A model generated the notes under the pieces. The model was not told the origin of the DNA. It ran no database searches and was given only the letters and a program-made list of their open reading frames with translations. From Porticoccus sp033791605 (GTDB lineage Bacteria > Pseudomonadota > Gammaproteobacteria > Pseudomonadales > Porticoccaceae), in NCBI GenBank assembly GCA_033791605.1, contig JASJGJ010000104.1:1-40262 (forward strand): a stretch of DNA of 40,262 bases, written 5' to 3'. Shown piece after piece: positions 1 through 8,017 of the stretch. The stretch's first letter is position 1; each line of letters opens with the position of its first letter. A program made the translations under genes and the position numbers.

Positions 1-116
1 CATAAAAATGGTGAAAGTTCTTCTACAGCATACTTATAACGGTATCAATGTGGGTATCAATGGATTTCTGACAGGCGGTTTTTTAGCTTATGTCGGCGGT
101 ATATATTAGTGCGAAG

Positions 117-629
117 CTACGGGCAGTTCGGGGTGTCGCTGATTCGAACTCGGCCTGTTCGGGACAGAATAATGGCAAATTTGAGATCTTCATTTGTTGG
201 GCTTGGGCAAAAATGGAGCGTCCCGTTAAGGGCTGGTGTGAGCCCTCGCGCATCAAACTGTAGGTAGGATTTACGGCGAAATGAACGCCAGTCCACGTGT
301 TCACCCAAGATGCCAATATCCATGTATTTTAATAGGAGTTCATTGCTGTCCAATACTCCATTGCTATTGAGGTCGCTAAAAATGAGCAGCTGTGAGTTCC
401 AGTTATCTTCACATTGACTACTTCCTGAGCACAAGGTAACCGTCGATTGAAGTCGAACTGCCTGGCTCCGAGCATAATGTATGCTGTGTAAGAGGGTATG
501 CTGCAAGTCGGTCGTTTTACTGCGTTGAATCCACTGCTGTAGTAGGGGGATGCCCAGAGTTAAAGTAATAATGAGTATGGTTATGGTGAAAATTAATTCA
601 AACAGGGTAAATCCTTTTTCCTGGCTCAT
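117..629 (-). CDS. FimT/GspH-family type IV pseudopilin
   Basis: A 170-residue minor pseudopilin-like protein. Residues 1-11 carry a type III prepilin leader: a short charged stretch, Gly6 as the processing site, then FTLFE with Glu at mature position 5. A hydrophobic helix follows to about residue 32. The C-terminal half ends in the 'SRTGRVRIS' pattern typical of GspH/FimT domains. Such proteins are cleaved by PilD and help prime or cap type IV pili or type II secretion pseudopili. The ATG is preceded by a GGAG ribosome site. It lies downstream of pilR on the same strand, as fimT does near pilSR in Pseudomonas, which favours the pilus role. FimT versus FimU cannot be separated here. Confidence 0.85.
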   Translation of the reverse strand: MSQEKGFTLFELIFTITILIITLTLGIPLLQQWIQRSKTTDLQHTLLHSIHYARSQAVRLQSTVTLCSGSSQCEDNWNSQLLIFSDLNSNGVLDSNELLLKYMDIGILGEHVDWRSFRRKSYLQFDARGLTPALNGTLHFCPSPTNEDLKFAIILSRTGRVRISDTPNCP

Positions 630-783
630 GGCATTCTCCTTCCTTGGCGAATGAAATAGGTGAATAAAGTCAGACCATCCTTGGCCTGATATTGTTATGT
701 CATCCTCGTATCCGGTTTGTTAGGAGGATGTATTTGGTTACCGTCTAAGCTAACGATAGACCGCATTTATAGGCTAGCTACCA

Positions 784-2145
784 TTATTCGAGGTCAAATT
801 TTTGTAATTTATACCTCATTTGTCGAAAACTAATACCGAGAGTCTTAGCTGCGGCTGTTTTATTCCAACGATTTTGTTCGAGGGCATTGAGTAATAGTTC
901 TTTTTCTATAGAGGCCAAGTGCTCATCTATTGAACCCTGCATATTTTCAGAGGGATTTGCGTTATGCGATGTCTCCCTTGGTTGTTGTATCATCGTGGGT
1001 AGTTGAAGGTCTTCTGTGGTAATAGTAGTACTTTGGCAAAGTGTAAATGCTCGTTCTAGGGTATTTTCTAACTCTCGAATGTTTCCAGGGAAATGATGCT
1101 GCTTTAGGGCGTCTAATGCCTCTTCAGAAAGTTGTAGAATTGGAAGGTCAGCTTCTTCTGCGAATTGTGCTAAAAACTTGTTTGCTAATAACGGGATGTC
1201 ATCTGCACGTTCGCGCAAACTGGGTACTGGTAGTTCAATCACATTTATCCGGTAGAATAGGTCTTGGCGAAATTGATGGTTCTGTACTTCCTTTGCCAAG
1301 TTTTTATGTGTGGCGCTGAGAATGCGTACATCGACTGAAAGTTCTTCTTCTGAACCGACAGCGCGGATGCTTTTTTCTTGAATAGCTCGCAACAATTTGA
1401 CTTGCATTGCTATTGGTAAATCTGCCACCTCATCGAGTAAAAGGGTGCCGCCATTGGCGGCCAGGAATAGACCTTGTTTGTCTTGGTGAGCCCCAGTAAA
1501 ACTCCCTTTTTTATGGCCAAAAAATTCACTTTCCATCAATTCTGCCGGTATTGCCCCGCAGTTGACGGGGACAAACGGGCCGCTTTTTCTTGGTCCTAAT
1601 TGGTGGATAGCTCTAGCAACAAGTTCTTTTCCACTCCCAGATTCTCCACTGATAAAAATGGGCGCTTGACTGCGTGCGACACGACGAATTTGTTGTTTTA
1701 GTTTCTCCATGGCGGGAGAGGTACCGATTAGTTTTGTTGAGGTCGATGCTTTTTGAGATGACTTTGACGGAGGTTCTGCTTCCAGCTTAAGTGCAGACTC
1801 AACAATGTTACGTAAGCGCATGAGTTCGATAGGTTTTGATATAAAATCGAAAGCGCCTTTTTTTAGAGCGTCCACGGCAATAGTCATATTGCCATAGGCT
1901 GTAATCATGGCAATAGGGAGTTGTGGTAGGGACAACTGAACATGCTCTACTAACTCCAGACCATTGCCGTCAGGCATTTTCATGTCTGTAAGACACAGGT
2001 CAAAGTGTTCAGATTCAAGCAGTTTTTTTGCTTTGGATAACTTGGCCGCAGTGACCGTTTCAAGCCCCATTTGTTCCAGTGTCATGGATAACAGTTCACG
2101 AATATCAGGCTCGTCATCAACGATTAAGGCGCGTTTTTTTATCAT
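784..2145 (-). CDS. pilR: PilR: sigma-54-dependent response regulator of type IV pili
   Basis: A 453-residue NtrC-family activator that, in characterised species, switches on pilin transcription with sigma-54. An N-terminal receiver has the acidic pair D10/D11 and phospho-acceptor Asp54. The central AAA+ domain (about 140-375) has Walker A GESGSGKE and the sigma-54 contact loop GSFTGA, a normal variant of GAFTGA. A Fis-type helix-turn-helix closes the protein (about 410-453). A longer reading frame reaches 2199, but I chose the ATG at 2145 because it begins exactly at the receiver and overlaps the pilS stop as TAATG, implying translational coupling. Pairing with PilS distinguishes it from other NtrC-like regulators. 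Confidence 0.92.
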   Translation of the reverse strand: MIKKRALIVDDEPDIRELLSMTLEQMGLETVTAAKLSKAKKLLESEHFDLCLTDMKMPDGNGLELVEHVQLSLPQLPIAMITAYGNMTIAVDALKKGAFDFISKPIELMRLRNIVESALKLEAEPPSKSSQKASTSTKLIGTSPAMEKLKQQIRRVARSQAPIFISGESGSGKELVARAIHQLGPRKSGPFVPVNCGAIPAELMESEFFGHKKGSFTGAHQDKQGLFLAANGGTLLLDEVADLPIAMQVKLLRAIQEKSIRAVGSEEELSVDVRILSATHKNLAKEVQNHQFRQDLFYRINVIELPVPSLRERADDIPLLANKFLAQFAEEADLPILQLSEEALDALKQHHFPGNIRELENTLERAFTLCQSTTITTEDLQLPTMIQQPRETSHNANPSENMQGSIDEHLASIEKELLLNALEQNRWNKTAAAKTLGISFRQMRYKLQKFDLE

Positions 2146-3770
2146 TACTGTGGTCTCGGTAATAATCTTTCGGGGTGAGCGAATCCAATCCTGAAACACC
2201 GTTTTTTCTGAGTTTCTCCAACATAACTAAGGGAGGCATAATTAACAGCACAGAGCTCTTGGGCGAGATAGAGTCCAAGTCCTGAACCTTCATTTGAAGT
2301 AGTAAAAAAGGGTTCAAAAATATTTTCCTGATCTTTATGAGGAATTCCTGGCCCTTTGTCGTATATTTCCAGAAAGGGAAGCTCTGAGGAGGTATCTTTT
2401 GAAATCACTAGTTTAACCCAGCGCTGTTCCATTTGTAGTTCGCTATATCGTAGCCCATTGTCCACCAAATTAACCAGAATTTGGCTGAGGTGGCTGGGGT
2501 CAAAGAATATTTGCGTATCTTGACCGGTACTTTCAATTTCGATCATTCCGTCTGCATTATGGTCTTCAAGGTACTCGTGCCGGAATTTTTTGAGCCACTG
2601 AAGTAACCATAGTTTTTGGAAGGCGGGTGGTTTTTGTCGAGATAATTGCAGAACATTTTCAACAATCTGGTTCACTCGGCCGCAGTGGCGGTGAATGATA
2701 TCCAATAATTTTGTTTGGGTTTCGTTTTCTGACTGCTCAGAAAGTAGTTGGGATGCATGGCTTATTGCGCCTAAGGGGTTTCGTACCTCGTGGGCAATGC
2801 TGCCGGTCAGTCGGCCAAGGGAGGATAGCTTTAATTGTTGGGCATGTTGCGCAAGGGCACGTGTATCTTCCAAAAAGATAAGTACATGCCGATCTTCCTC
2901 ATTGTAAAGTGAAGTAAAGTTGGCCTGTAATTCACGAGAAGAAGTAGTAGTTTTAAATGTGGGTGTTCTTAGCCAAGGATAAGTGCGCCAGCGCTCCAGC
3001 TGTTTAAAGAGTGGGTGAATGGTCCTTAATGACTGCCCGATATTTAAGGGCAGGTCTTGTTTTTGGCTATAAAGTAGTTGGATCGCTGCACTATTAATTA
3101 ACTGAATATGATCCTGCCCATCGACCACAATAATGCCCGTACGCATTCTTTTTACAATGGACTCATTTAATGTTTGCAGTCTTGCGCTTTCGACCGTTCT
3201 TTGGCTCGCGATGGATTGGGCTTCGCGGATTCGACGAGTTAAGACCTGAAAAACCAGTGCAGTGACAAAAAATAGAATGCCAAGTATCCCTGCCGGGAAA
3301 ATAACCTCTTCATTGTTGCTGAATAAAAATGTAGAGGATAGGGTTTCTGTTAATACGCAGAGACTGGCGATGGCTGCTATTAACAGAGACCATCGTCCGG
3401 AGAGTAGGATGCTTCCTGCAGCAACAATGATCAGCATTAAAAACCCCAGCCCACTACTCAGGCCTCCACTGGCATGCATGATCAGGGTGGTCGCCACCAT
3501 ATCGGTTAGTAATATGAAGAAAAGTAGCTGAATGTTTGGGCTGGATCGATTTAAATGAAAATGGGGCAGGGTCAGAAGGCAGAGCACTACATAAATAGAG
3601 GTAGTAACAGAATAGAGCTGGGGGTAAGCGCTACCTAGGACATTAAAGCCCATGCCTATCAGCCACATTATTAACAGGGTAGATGACAGCAATGCTCGGT
3701 AGTATGAGTAAACCTTAAGTAGACTGTCTGGAGCAGTTGTCATTTCGGCCTGATGGTTTTTTTGCATCAT
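2145..3770 (-). CDS. pilS: PilS: membrane sensor histidine kinase
   Basis: A 541-residue sensor kinase, partner of PilR. The first ~200 residues hold about six hydrophobic segments, as in PilS. A PAS-like region follows (about 205-310). The DHp box is SIAHEVRNPLGAI with the phospho-His. ATP-binding boxes are visible: N (LVDNGLRYS), G1 (DKGPGIP), F (EPFFTT) and G2 (GSGLGLYLA). PilS senses pilin levels in the inner membrane and controls PilR phosphorylation. Two adjacent ATG codons lie at the start; the upstream one is used here. Its stop codon overlaps the pilR start. nadE lies 124 bases upstream on the same strand. Confidence 0.92.
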   Translation of the reverse strand: MMQKNHQAEMTTAPDSLLKVYSYYRALLSSTLLIMWLIGMGFNVLGSAYPQLYSVTTSIYVVLCLLTLPHFHLNRSSPNIQLLFFILLTDMVATTLIMHASGGLSSGLGFLMLIIVAAGSILLSGRWSLLIAAIASLCVLTETLSSTFLFSNNEEVIFPAGILGILFFVTALVFQVLTRRIREAQSIASQRTVESARLQTLNESIVKRMRTGIIVVDGQDHIQLINSAAIQLLYSQKQDLPLNIGQSLRTIHPLFKQLERWRTYPWLRTPTFKTTTSSRELQANFTSLYNEEDRHVLIFLEDTRALAQHAQQLKLSSLGRLTGSIAHEVRNPLGAISHASQLLSEQSENETQTKLLDIIHRHCGRVNQIVENVLQLSRQKPPAFQKLWLLQWLKKFRHEYLEDHNADGMIEIESTGQDTQIFFDPSHLSQILVNLVDNGLRYSELQMEQRWVKLVISKDTSSELPFLEIYDKGPGIPHKDQENIFEPFFTTSNEGSGLGLYLAQELCAVNYASLSYVGETQKKRCFRIGFAHPERLLPRPQ

Positions 3771-3894
3771 AGAGGCTCTTTTCCCGTTACTGAGTAGTTT
3801 TCTTGTTACTAAATAGTCTTCTTCTCATTGCGCAGGACTACCAGTGACGGTTTTTTGTTTCTTTGGGCTGTATTAACTGACCACAGATATTGAG

Positions 3895-4740
3895 CTAATC
3901 ATAAAGTGTAGGGATAGGGCTACGTTTATGCTGCGTCTGTTGATAAATTTCTATAATACGGGTTGTTGCTTCTGAGCTAACGGGGCTACCCTCTAAAAAA
4001 TCATCAAGCTCATCATAAGTGACACCTAATGCATGTTCGTCAGCTTTTTGTGGTGAAAGGCACTCTAAATCTGCTGTAGGTGTTTTTTCAACCAATACCT
4101 GCGGTGCTCCGAGAAATTGAGCTATTTGGCGGACCTGCCGTTTGCTGAGCCCGAATAATGGTGCTAAATCACAAGCGCCGTCTCCCCATTTCGTGAAGAA
4201 TCCCGTAATGTTTTCTGCAGAGTGGTCTGTTCCCAAAACTAAACCACCTAAAAGACCAGCGATTTCATATTGAATCGTCATTCGGCATCGAGCTTTTGTG
4301 TTTCCCTTGGTGAAGTCAATGGCTTTGTCTGATGCGGTTAACATGGCGTGGTTTTTTAACGCACCGAGGGTTTCTTCATGAATACCGTCTGCACCTAATT
4401 TTATATTCACTACAATATTTTCAGAGGGCTGGATAAACTGTAGGGCTTGCTGTGCCTCATGTTCATCAGCTTGAATTCCATAGGGAAGCCTAACAGCAGT
4501 GAAACAATAATACTTAGGGTTGTTGTCTTGGTTGAGCTGGTTCACGGCCATTTGGGCTAGGCGACCACAGGTAGTTGAATCAATGCCGCCACTAATACCC
4601 AAAATCAAATGTGTTAATCCAGATTTGACCAATATTGATTTAATAAAGGTTACTCGGCGCTCTATTTCATATTCTGGGTCAATCTTTGGTATGACCTTCA
4701 TTTCCTGGCGAATTTTCTGGCAGGTAAGATCGATATCCAT
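3895..4740 (-). CDS. nadE: NAD(+) synthetase, ammonia-dependent type
   Basis: Amidates nicotinate adenine dinucleotide to NAD+ using ATP and ammonia. The protein is about 281 residues, close to the E. coli enzyme (275), and lacks an N-terminal glutaminase domain, so it is the ammonia-using form. Visible signatures are the ATP-PPase P-loop GISGGIDST, VRLPYG, GTDHSAENITGFFTKWGDG and TPTADLE, all in the family order. A TTG six bases upstream is open, but the ATG at 4740 has an AAGAGAG ribosome site at good spacing. The gene is upstream of pilS on the same strand; no functional link is implied. Confidence 0.93.
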   Translation of the reverse strand: MDIDLTCQKIRQEMKVIPKIDPEYEIERRVTFIKSILVKSGLTHLILGISGGIDSTTCGRLAQMAVNQLNQDNNPKYYCFTAVRLPYGIQADEHEAQQALQFIQPSENIVVNIKLGADGIHEETLGALKNHAMLTASDKAIDFTKGNTKARCRMTIQYEIAGLLGGLVLGTDHSAENITGFFTKWGDGACDLAPLFGLSKRQVRQIAQFLGAPQVLVEKTPTADLECLSPQKADEHALGVTYDELDDFLEGSPVSSEATTRIIEIYQQTQHKRSPIPTLYD

Positions 4741-4915
4741 GGGCAAGCTCTCTTGTGTTCAGGTTAACTTGGTTTCGGCATAAAACCCTGTGGACGAAAA
4801 CCATTCAGATGTCAGTATTCTAGGGGAAGGTTGTTTAGGATAAAACACTCAAGGGTTATATTCCTTGACCGTGTCGTATGGAATGGAAGTATCGCTATAA
4901 AATTGGCGTATACAA

Positions 4916-4938
4916 AAAAGGGGCTTTAAGCCCCTTTT
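4916..4938 (-). terminator. Intrinsic terminator after bamD
   Basis: A 9-bp stem AAAAGGGGC / GCCCCTTTT with a 5-nt loop. On the minus strand it is followed by a run of six T. It sits 32 bases beyond the bamD stop codon. Confidence 0.85.
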
Positions 4939-4969
4939 CATATTTAAACCTGCGTGCTAACAAGTCTTA

Positions 4970-5953
4970 TTAATCAAAAATACCAAGAGTAAGCCGACTT
5001 AACCAAGATCTTTTAGTAAGGTCAGGGTTTTCGTAGATACTTTTATAGCGTTCGTTGAAAACTGGGCGGGAGTCGAAGCTGATTGAATCAGGTTTGTCTG
5101 CAAGTCCTGCTGTTAGTCTATTCATCCAGCTGCGGCTAATTTCTGCCTCAGCCTCTTGATATTGAAACTTGCCACTCGGGTCTAGGGCTGGATGGTTGGG
5201 ATAATTAGTGGCGAGTAATGTGGCCGCATCATCTGCGAGATCGTACATTTGCATCAAATAATAGGCTTGGGCCATGACGGCAAGCCCATCCGGGACAGAC
5301 GGTGTCATATGGAAGTTTTCAACTACGTAGCGACCCCTGTTAGCTGCTGCAAGATAGGTTCCACGAGAGAAAAAGTAATTAGCAGCGTGTATTTCATGCC
5401 GAGCGAGAATGTTTCGCAAGTAGATCATTCTTTTTTGTGCATCTGGTGCGTAGGGGCTTTCAGGGAATCGGCTCAGTAATTCATTAAAAGTAGAAAAAGA
5501 GCTGCGAGCTGAGCCAGGGTCACGTTTTGTTTCATCGGTGGGGAGTAGTTGGTCAAAAAACCCCTTACTTTGTGAAAAAGAAGAAAGCCCTTTTAAATAA
5601 TAGGCGTAGTCAACATTGGGGTGTTGTGGGTGTAGTCGAATAAATCGGTCTGCTGCTGCAATGGCTGTTTCAAACTCATTTGATTTAAAACGAGCGTAGA
5701 TCAGCTCTAGCTGTGCTTGCTCGGCGTAGTCACCAAAGGGAAACTGGGCTTCCAATGCCTCAAGGTTGTCGATGGCGGTTTGCCAGAAACCACCTTTTAA
5801 ATCATTTTGAATGACATTATAAAAGTCTTTTTCGGTATAGCCTGAGGTGTCAGGCATATCGTCTTCATCTCTTATGTTATTGACTGAGTTGAACCAGGAG
5901 CACCCAGTGGTCAACAACGTTGTACATAATAGCAGTGGAAACAGAAATCGCAT
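4970..5953 (-). CDS. bamD: BamD: outer-membrane assembly lipoprotein
   Basis: Essential component of the BAM complex that folds beta-barrel proteins into the outer membrane; anchored to its periplasmic face. The N-terminus is a lipoprotein signal with lipobox LTTGC (lipidated Cys18). The rest is TPR-like: repeated helical pairs with AIDNLEALEAQFPFGDYAEQAQLELIYA, FIRLHPQHPNVDYAYYLKGL and NELLSRFPESPYAPDAQKRM-like segments (each shortened here from the family pattern). At 327 residues it is longer than E. coli BamD (245), the extra being at the C-terminus. It is divergent from rluD, an arrangement common in gammaproteobacteria, with its own terminator. Confidence 0.92.
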   Translation of the reverse strand: MRFLFPLLLCTTLLTTGCSWFNSVNNIRDEDDMPDTSGYTEKDFYNVIQNDLKGGFWQTAIDNLEALEAQFPFGDYAEQAQLELIYARFKSNEFETAIAAADRFIRLHPQHPNVDYAYYLKGLSSFSQSKGFFDQLLPTDETKRDPGSARSSFSTFNELLSRFPESPYAPDAQKRMIYLRNILARHEIHAANYFFSRGTYLAAANRGRYVVENFHMTPSVPDGLAVMAQAYYLMQMYDLADDAATLLATNYPNHPALDPSGKFQYQEAEAEISRSWMNRLTAGLADKPDSISFDSRPVFNERYKSIYENPDLTKRSWLSRLTLGIFD

Positions 5954-6084
5954 GGGGTGGTTTAATCCTGGTTTTTAATCCTAATGGGGAAGCGTAAAGT
6001 GTTCTTTAGCTGGCGCTATGTCTGTAAGATGGGCTATTTAACCACAGCCCCGACGGGATGCAAAACATCAATGACTGAGACCAA

Positions 6085-7053
6085 ATGACTGATCCTATAA
6101 AACTAGAGGCAAGTGTCCCTTTGGCGTTGCGTGGAGCGCGTCTTGATCAAGTGGCTGCGGAGCTTTTTGACGGCTTTTCACGATCACGTTTACAGCAATG
6201 GATTAAAGATGGTGATTTGTTGGTGAATGGGAAGCGATTTCGGTCAAAAGATAAGCTTCTTGGCGAAGAGCTTCTTACTATCGATGTTGTACCAGAGCCT
6301 GAAGGGGAGTGGCAGCCGGAACCTATCCAACTGGATATTACTTACGAGGATGAGGCTATTCTGGTGATTAATAAACCGTCTGGATTAGTCGTTCATCCTG
6401 CAGCGGGTAACTATACGGGTACGCTACTTAATGGGCTGATTCATCATGTGCCCGCTAATGAAAATATTCCTCGAGCAGGCATTGTCCATCGTTTGGATAA
6501 AGAAACCACAGGGCTCATGGTGGTGGCTAAAACACTAGAGGCTCACCATGCACTCATTAAGCAATTGCAGTCTCGGACAGTAACTCGTGAATACCAGGCT
6601 GTTGCTCAGGGTGTGATGACTGGCGGTGGTTCTGTGGATAAACCCATGGGGCGTCATGCTCAGGTGCGGACTAAAATGGCAGTAGTAGCGCATGGGGGCA
6701 AAGAAGCGGTTACACATTATCGGGTGATCGAGCGATTTCCCCACCATACGCATATTCGCGTTAAGTTAGAAACTGGTCGCACACATCAGATACGGGTCCA
6801 TATGGCTTATATTGGCTACCCTTTGGTCGGAGATGCTGTTTATGGTGGGCGACTTAAATTGCCAAAAGGAGCAACATCTGAATTACAGGATTTGTTGCGC
6901 AGTTTTAAGCGTCAGGCTTTGCATGCAGGAAAGCTTGGATTAATTCACCCTAGTTCTGGGGAATATATGGAGTGGCAAGTCGCACTTCCCTCAGATTTCA
7001 ATACCTTGCTGGCTGCACTAAAGGCAAATGCTAAGGTTGAGGATCTTTGCTAG
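6085..7053 (+). CDS. rluD: RluD: 23S rRNA pseudouridine synthase
   Basis: Isomerises uridines 1911, 1915 and 1917 in helix 69 of 23S rRNA. Residues about 15-75 form an S4 RNA-binding domain (RLDQVAAELF through LLVNGK). The RluA-family catalytic core follows, with the catalytic Asp in HRLDKETTGLMV, then the LETGRTHQIRVHMA and GYPLVGDAVYGG motifs. The 322-residue length matches RluD (326 in E. coli). It is divergent from bamD and followed by pgeF, exactly the context of rluD-yfiH-clpB in enteric bacteria and Pseudomonas. Confidence 0.95.
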   Translation: MTDPIKLEASVPLALRGARLDQVAAELFDGFSRSRLQQWIKDGDLLVNGKRFRSKDKLLGEELLTIDVVPEPEGEWQPEPIQLDITYEDEAILVINKPSGLVVHPAAGNYTGTLLNGLIHHVPANENIPRAGIVHRLDKETTGLMVVAKTLEAHHALIKQLQSRTVTREYQAVAQGVMTGGGSVDKPMGRHAQVRTKMAVVAHGGKEAVTHYRVIERFPHHTHIRVKLETGRTHQIRVHMAYIGYPLVGDAVYGGRLKLPKGATSELQDLLRSFKRQALHAGKLGLIHPSSGEYMEWQVALPSDFNTLLAALKANAKVEDLC

Positions 7054-7153
7054 AACCTACTTTTGTGCAAGGTATAGGTAAGACGTTAGTTAAGGCTGGG
7101 ATTTAGTAGGTAAAGTTGTAGCGACAAGAGCCACCTGAAAAAAAGGGTTTAAC

Positions 7154-7933
7154 ATGGAAATATTGAAGCCCGATTGGCCCATTCCTAGTAACGTTTGTGT
7201 CGCCATAAGTACCCGGTGTGGTGGTCAGTCACTCCGACCTTGGAATTCACTTAATCTTGCCTATCATGTGGGGGATAAATTTGAGTCGGTAGCTCAAAAT
7301 TGGCAATTGTTATCCAAACAATTAGGCCTACCTTCATCGCCACAGTTACTCAACCAAATACACGGTACTGTCATGGTGAAGGCTGCCGGTGATGGTCTGG
7401 TCCGCACCGCAGATGGTAGCTATACCAATACTCCTGGGCATGTTTGTACTATTATGACGGCAGATTGTTTGCCGATTCTGCTTTGTAATACGGCGGGGAC
7501 TGAAGTGGCCGCAATCCATGCAGGCTGGCGCGGGTTGGCAGCAGGCATCGTCCGCAATGCGGTAAGACAGTTCTCTTCCTCTTCTACGGATTTAATGGCT
7601 TACCTTGGGCCAGCTATTAGTCAGCTGCACTTTGAAGTTGGTGCTGAAGTCAGGCAGGCATTTCTTGATAATACCTTCAATGACGATTCTAAAGACAGGG
7701 GTAGTAAAAACAGGATCGAAGGCTGTTTCTTAAAAAGCGGTGATGAGGAAAAAAAACAGAACGAATATTGGATGGCTGATTTGTATGGCCTCGCAAAAGT
7801 GGCCTTAAATCTAGAGGGTGTTACGCGGATTTATGGCGGTAACTTTTGTACTTATGCTGATTCAAAACAATTTTATTCCTATCGACGTGAGGGGCAGACA
7901 GGACGAATGGCCAGCTTGATCTGGATCAGTTGA
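7154..7933 (+). CDS. pgeF: PgeF (YfiH) multicopper-oxidase-like / peptidoglycan editing factor
   Basis: A member of the DUF152/YfiH family. Members have been described as polyphenol oxidases, purine nucleoside phosphorylases and, in E. coli, as the enzyme that prevents misincorporation of serine for alanine into peptidoglycan precursors. The zinc-site residues are visible as His in NQIHG, Cys in TADCLPIL and His in AIHAGWRG. A hydrophilic insertion of about 20 residues (SKDRGSKNRIEG onwards) precedes the conserved DLYGLAK region. It lies 100 bases after rluD and before clpB, the usual conserved trio. Confidence 0.88.
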   Translation: MEILKPDWPIPSNVCVAISTRCGGQSLRPWNSLNLAYHVGDKFESVAQNWQLLSKQLGLPSSPQLLNQIHGTVMVKAAGDGLVRTADGSYTNTPGHVCTIMTADCLPILLCNTAGTEVAAIHAGWRGLAAGIVRNAVRQFSSSSTDLMAYLGPAISQLHFEVGAEVRQAFLDNTFNDDSKDRGSKNRIEGCFLKSGDEEKKQNEYWMADLYGLAKVALNLEGVTRIYGGNFCTYADSKQFYSYRREGQTGRMASLIWIS

Positions 7934-7947
7934 AGTGTGTGTTGGCG

Positions 7948-7975
7948 CTTGATATCTCCGTTGTTGTCCCCATTA
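7948..7975 (+). promoter_or_regulatory. Sigma-32 (RpoH) heat-shock promoter for clpB
   Basis: CTTGATA at 7948-7954 and CCCCATTA at 7968-7975 are separated by 13 bases, close to the sigma-32 consensus CTTGAAA-N11-15-CCCCATNT. It lies about 40 bases upstream of the clpB ATG and just after pgeF, so clpB can be heat-induced independently of rluD-pgeF. Confidence 0.8.
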
Positions 7976-8017
7976 CAAGTATAGGGAATTGGCTAGTGAA
8001 TATGTGAGAGGATTTCT

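Noticed and set aside
2..109. Plus-strand reading frame open to the left edge (about 35 codons, hydrophobic)
   Set aside because: Could be the tail of a gene entering from the left, but it is short, has no recognisable motif and no other support.
128..155. tRNA T-loop-like sequence TTCGAAC near the window start
   Set aside because: It lies within the coding region of the pseudopilin, and no acceptor, anticodon or D arm can be folded around it.
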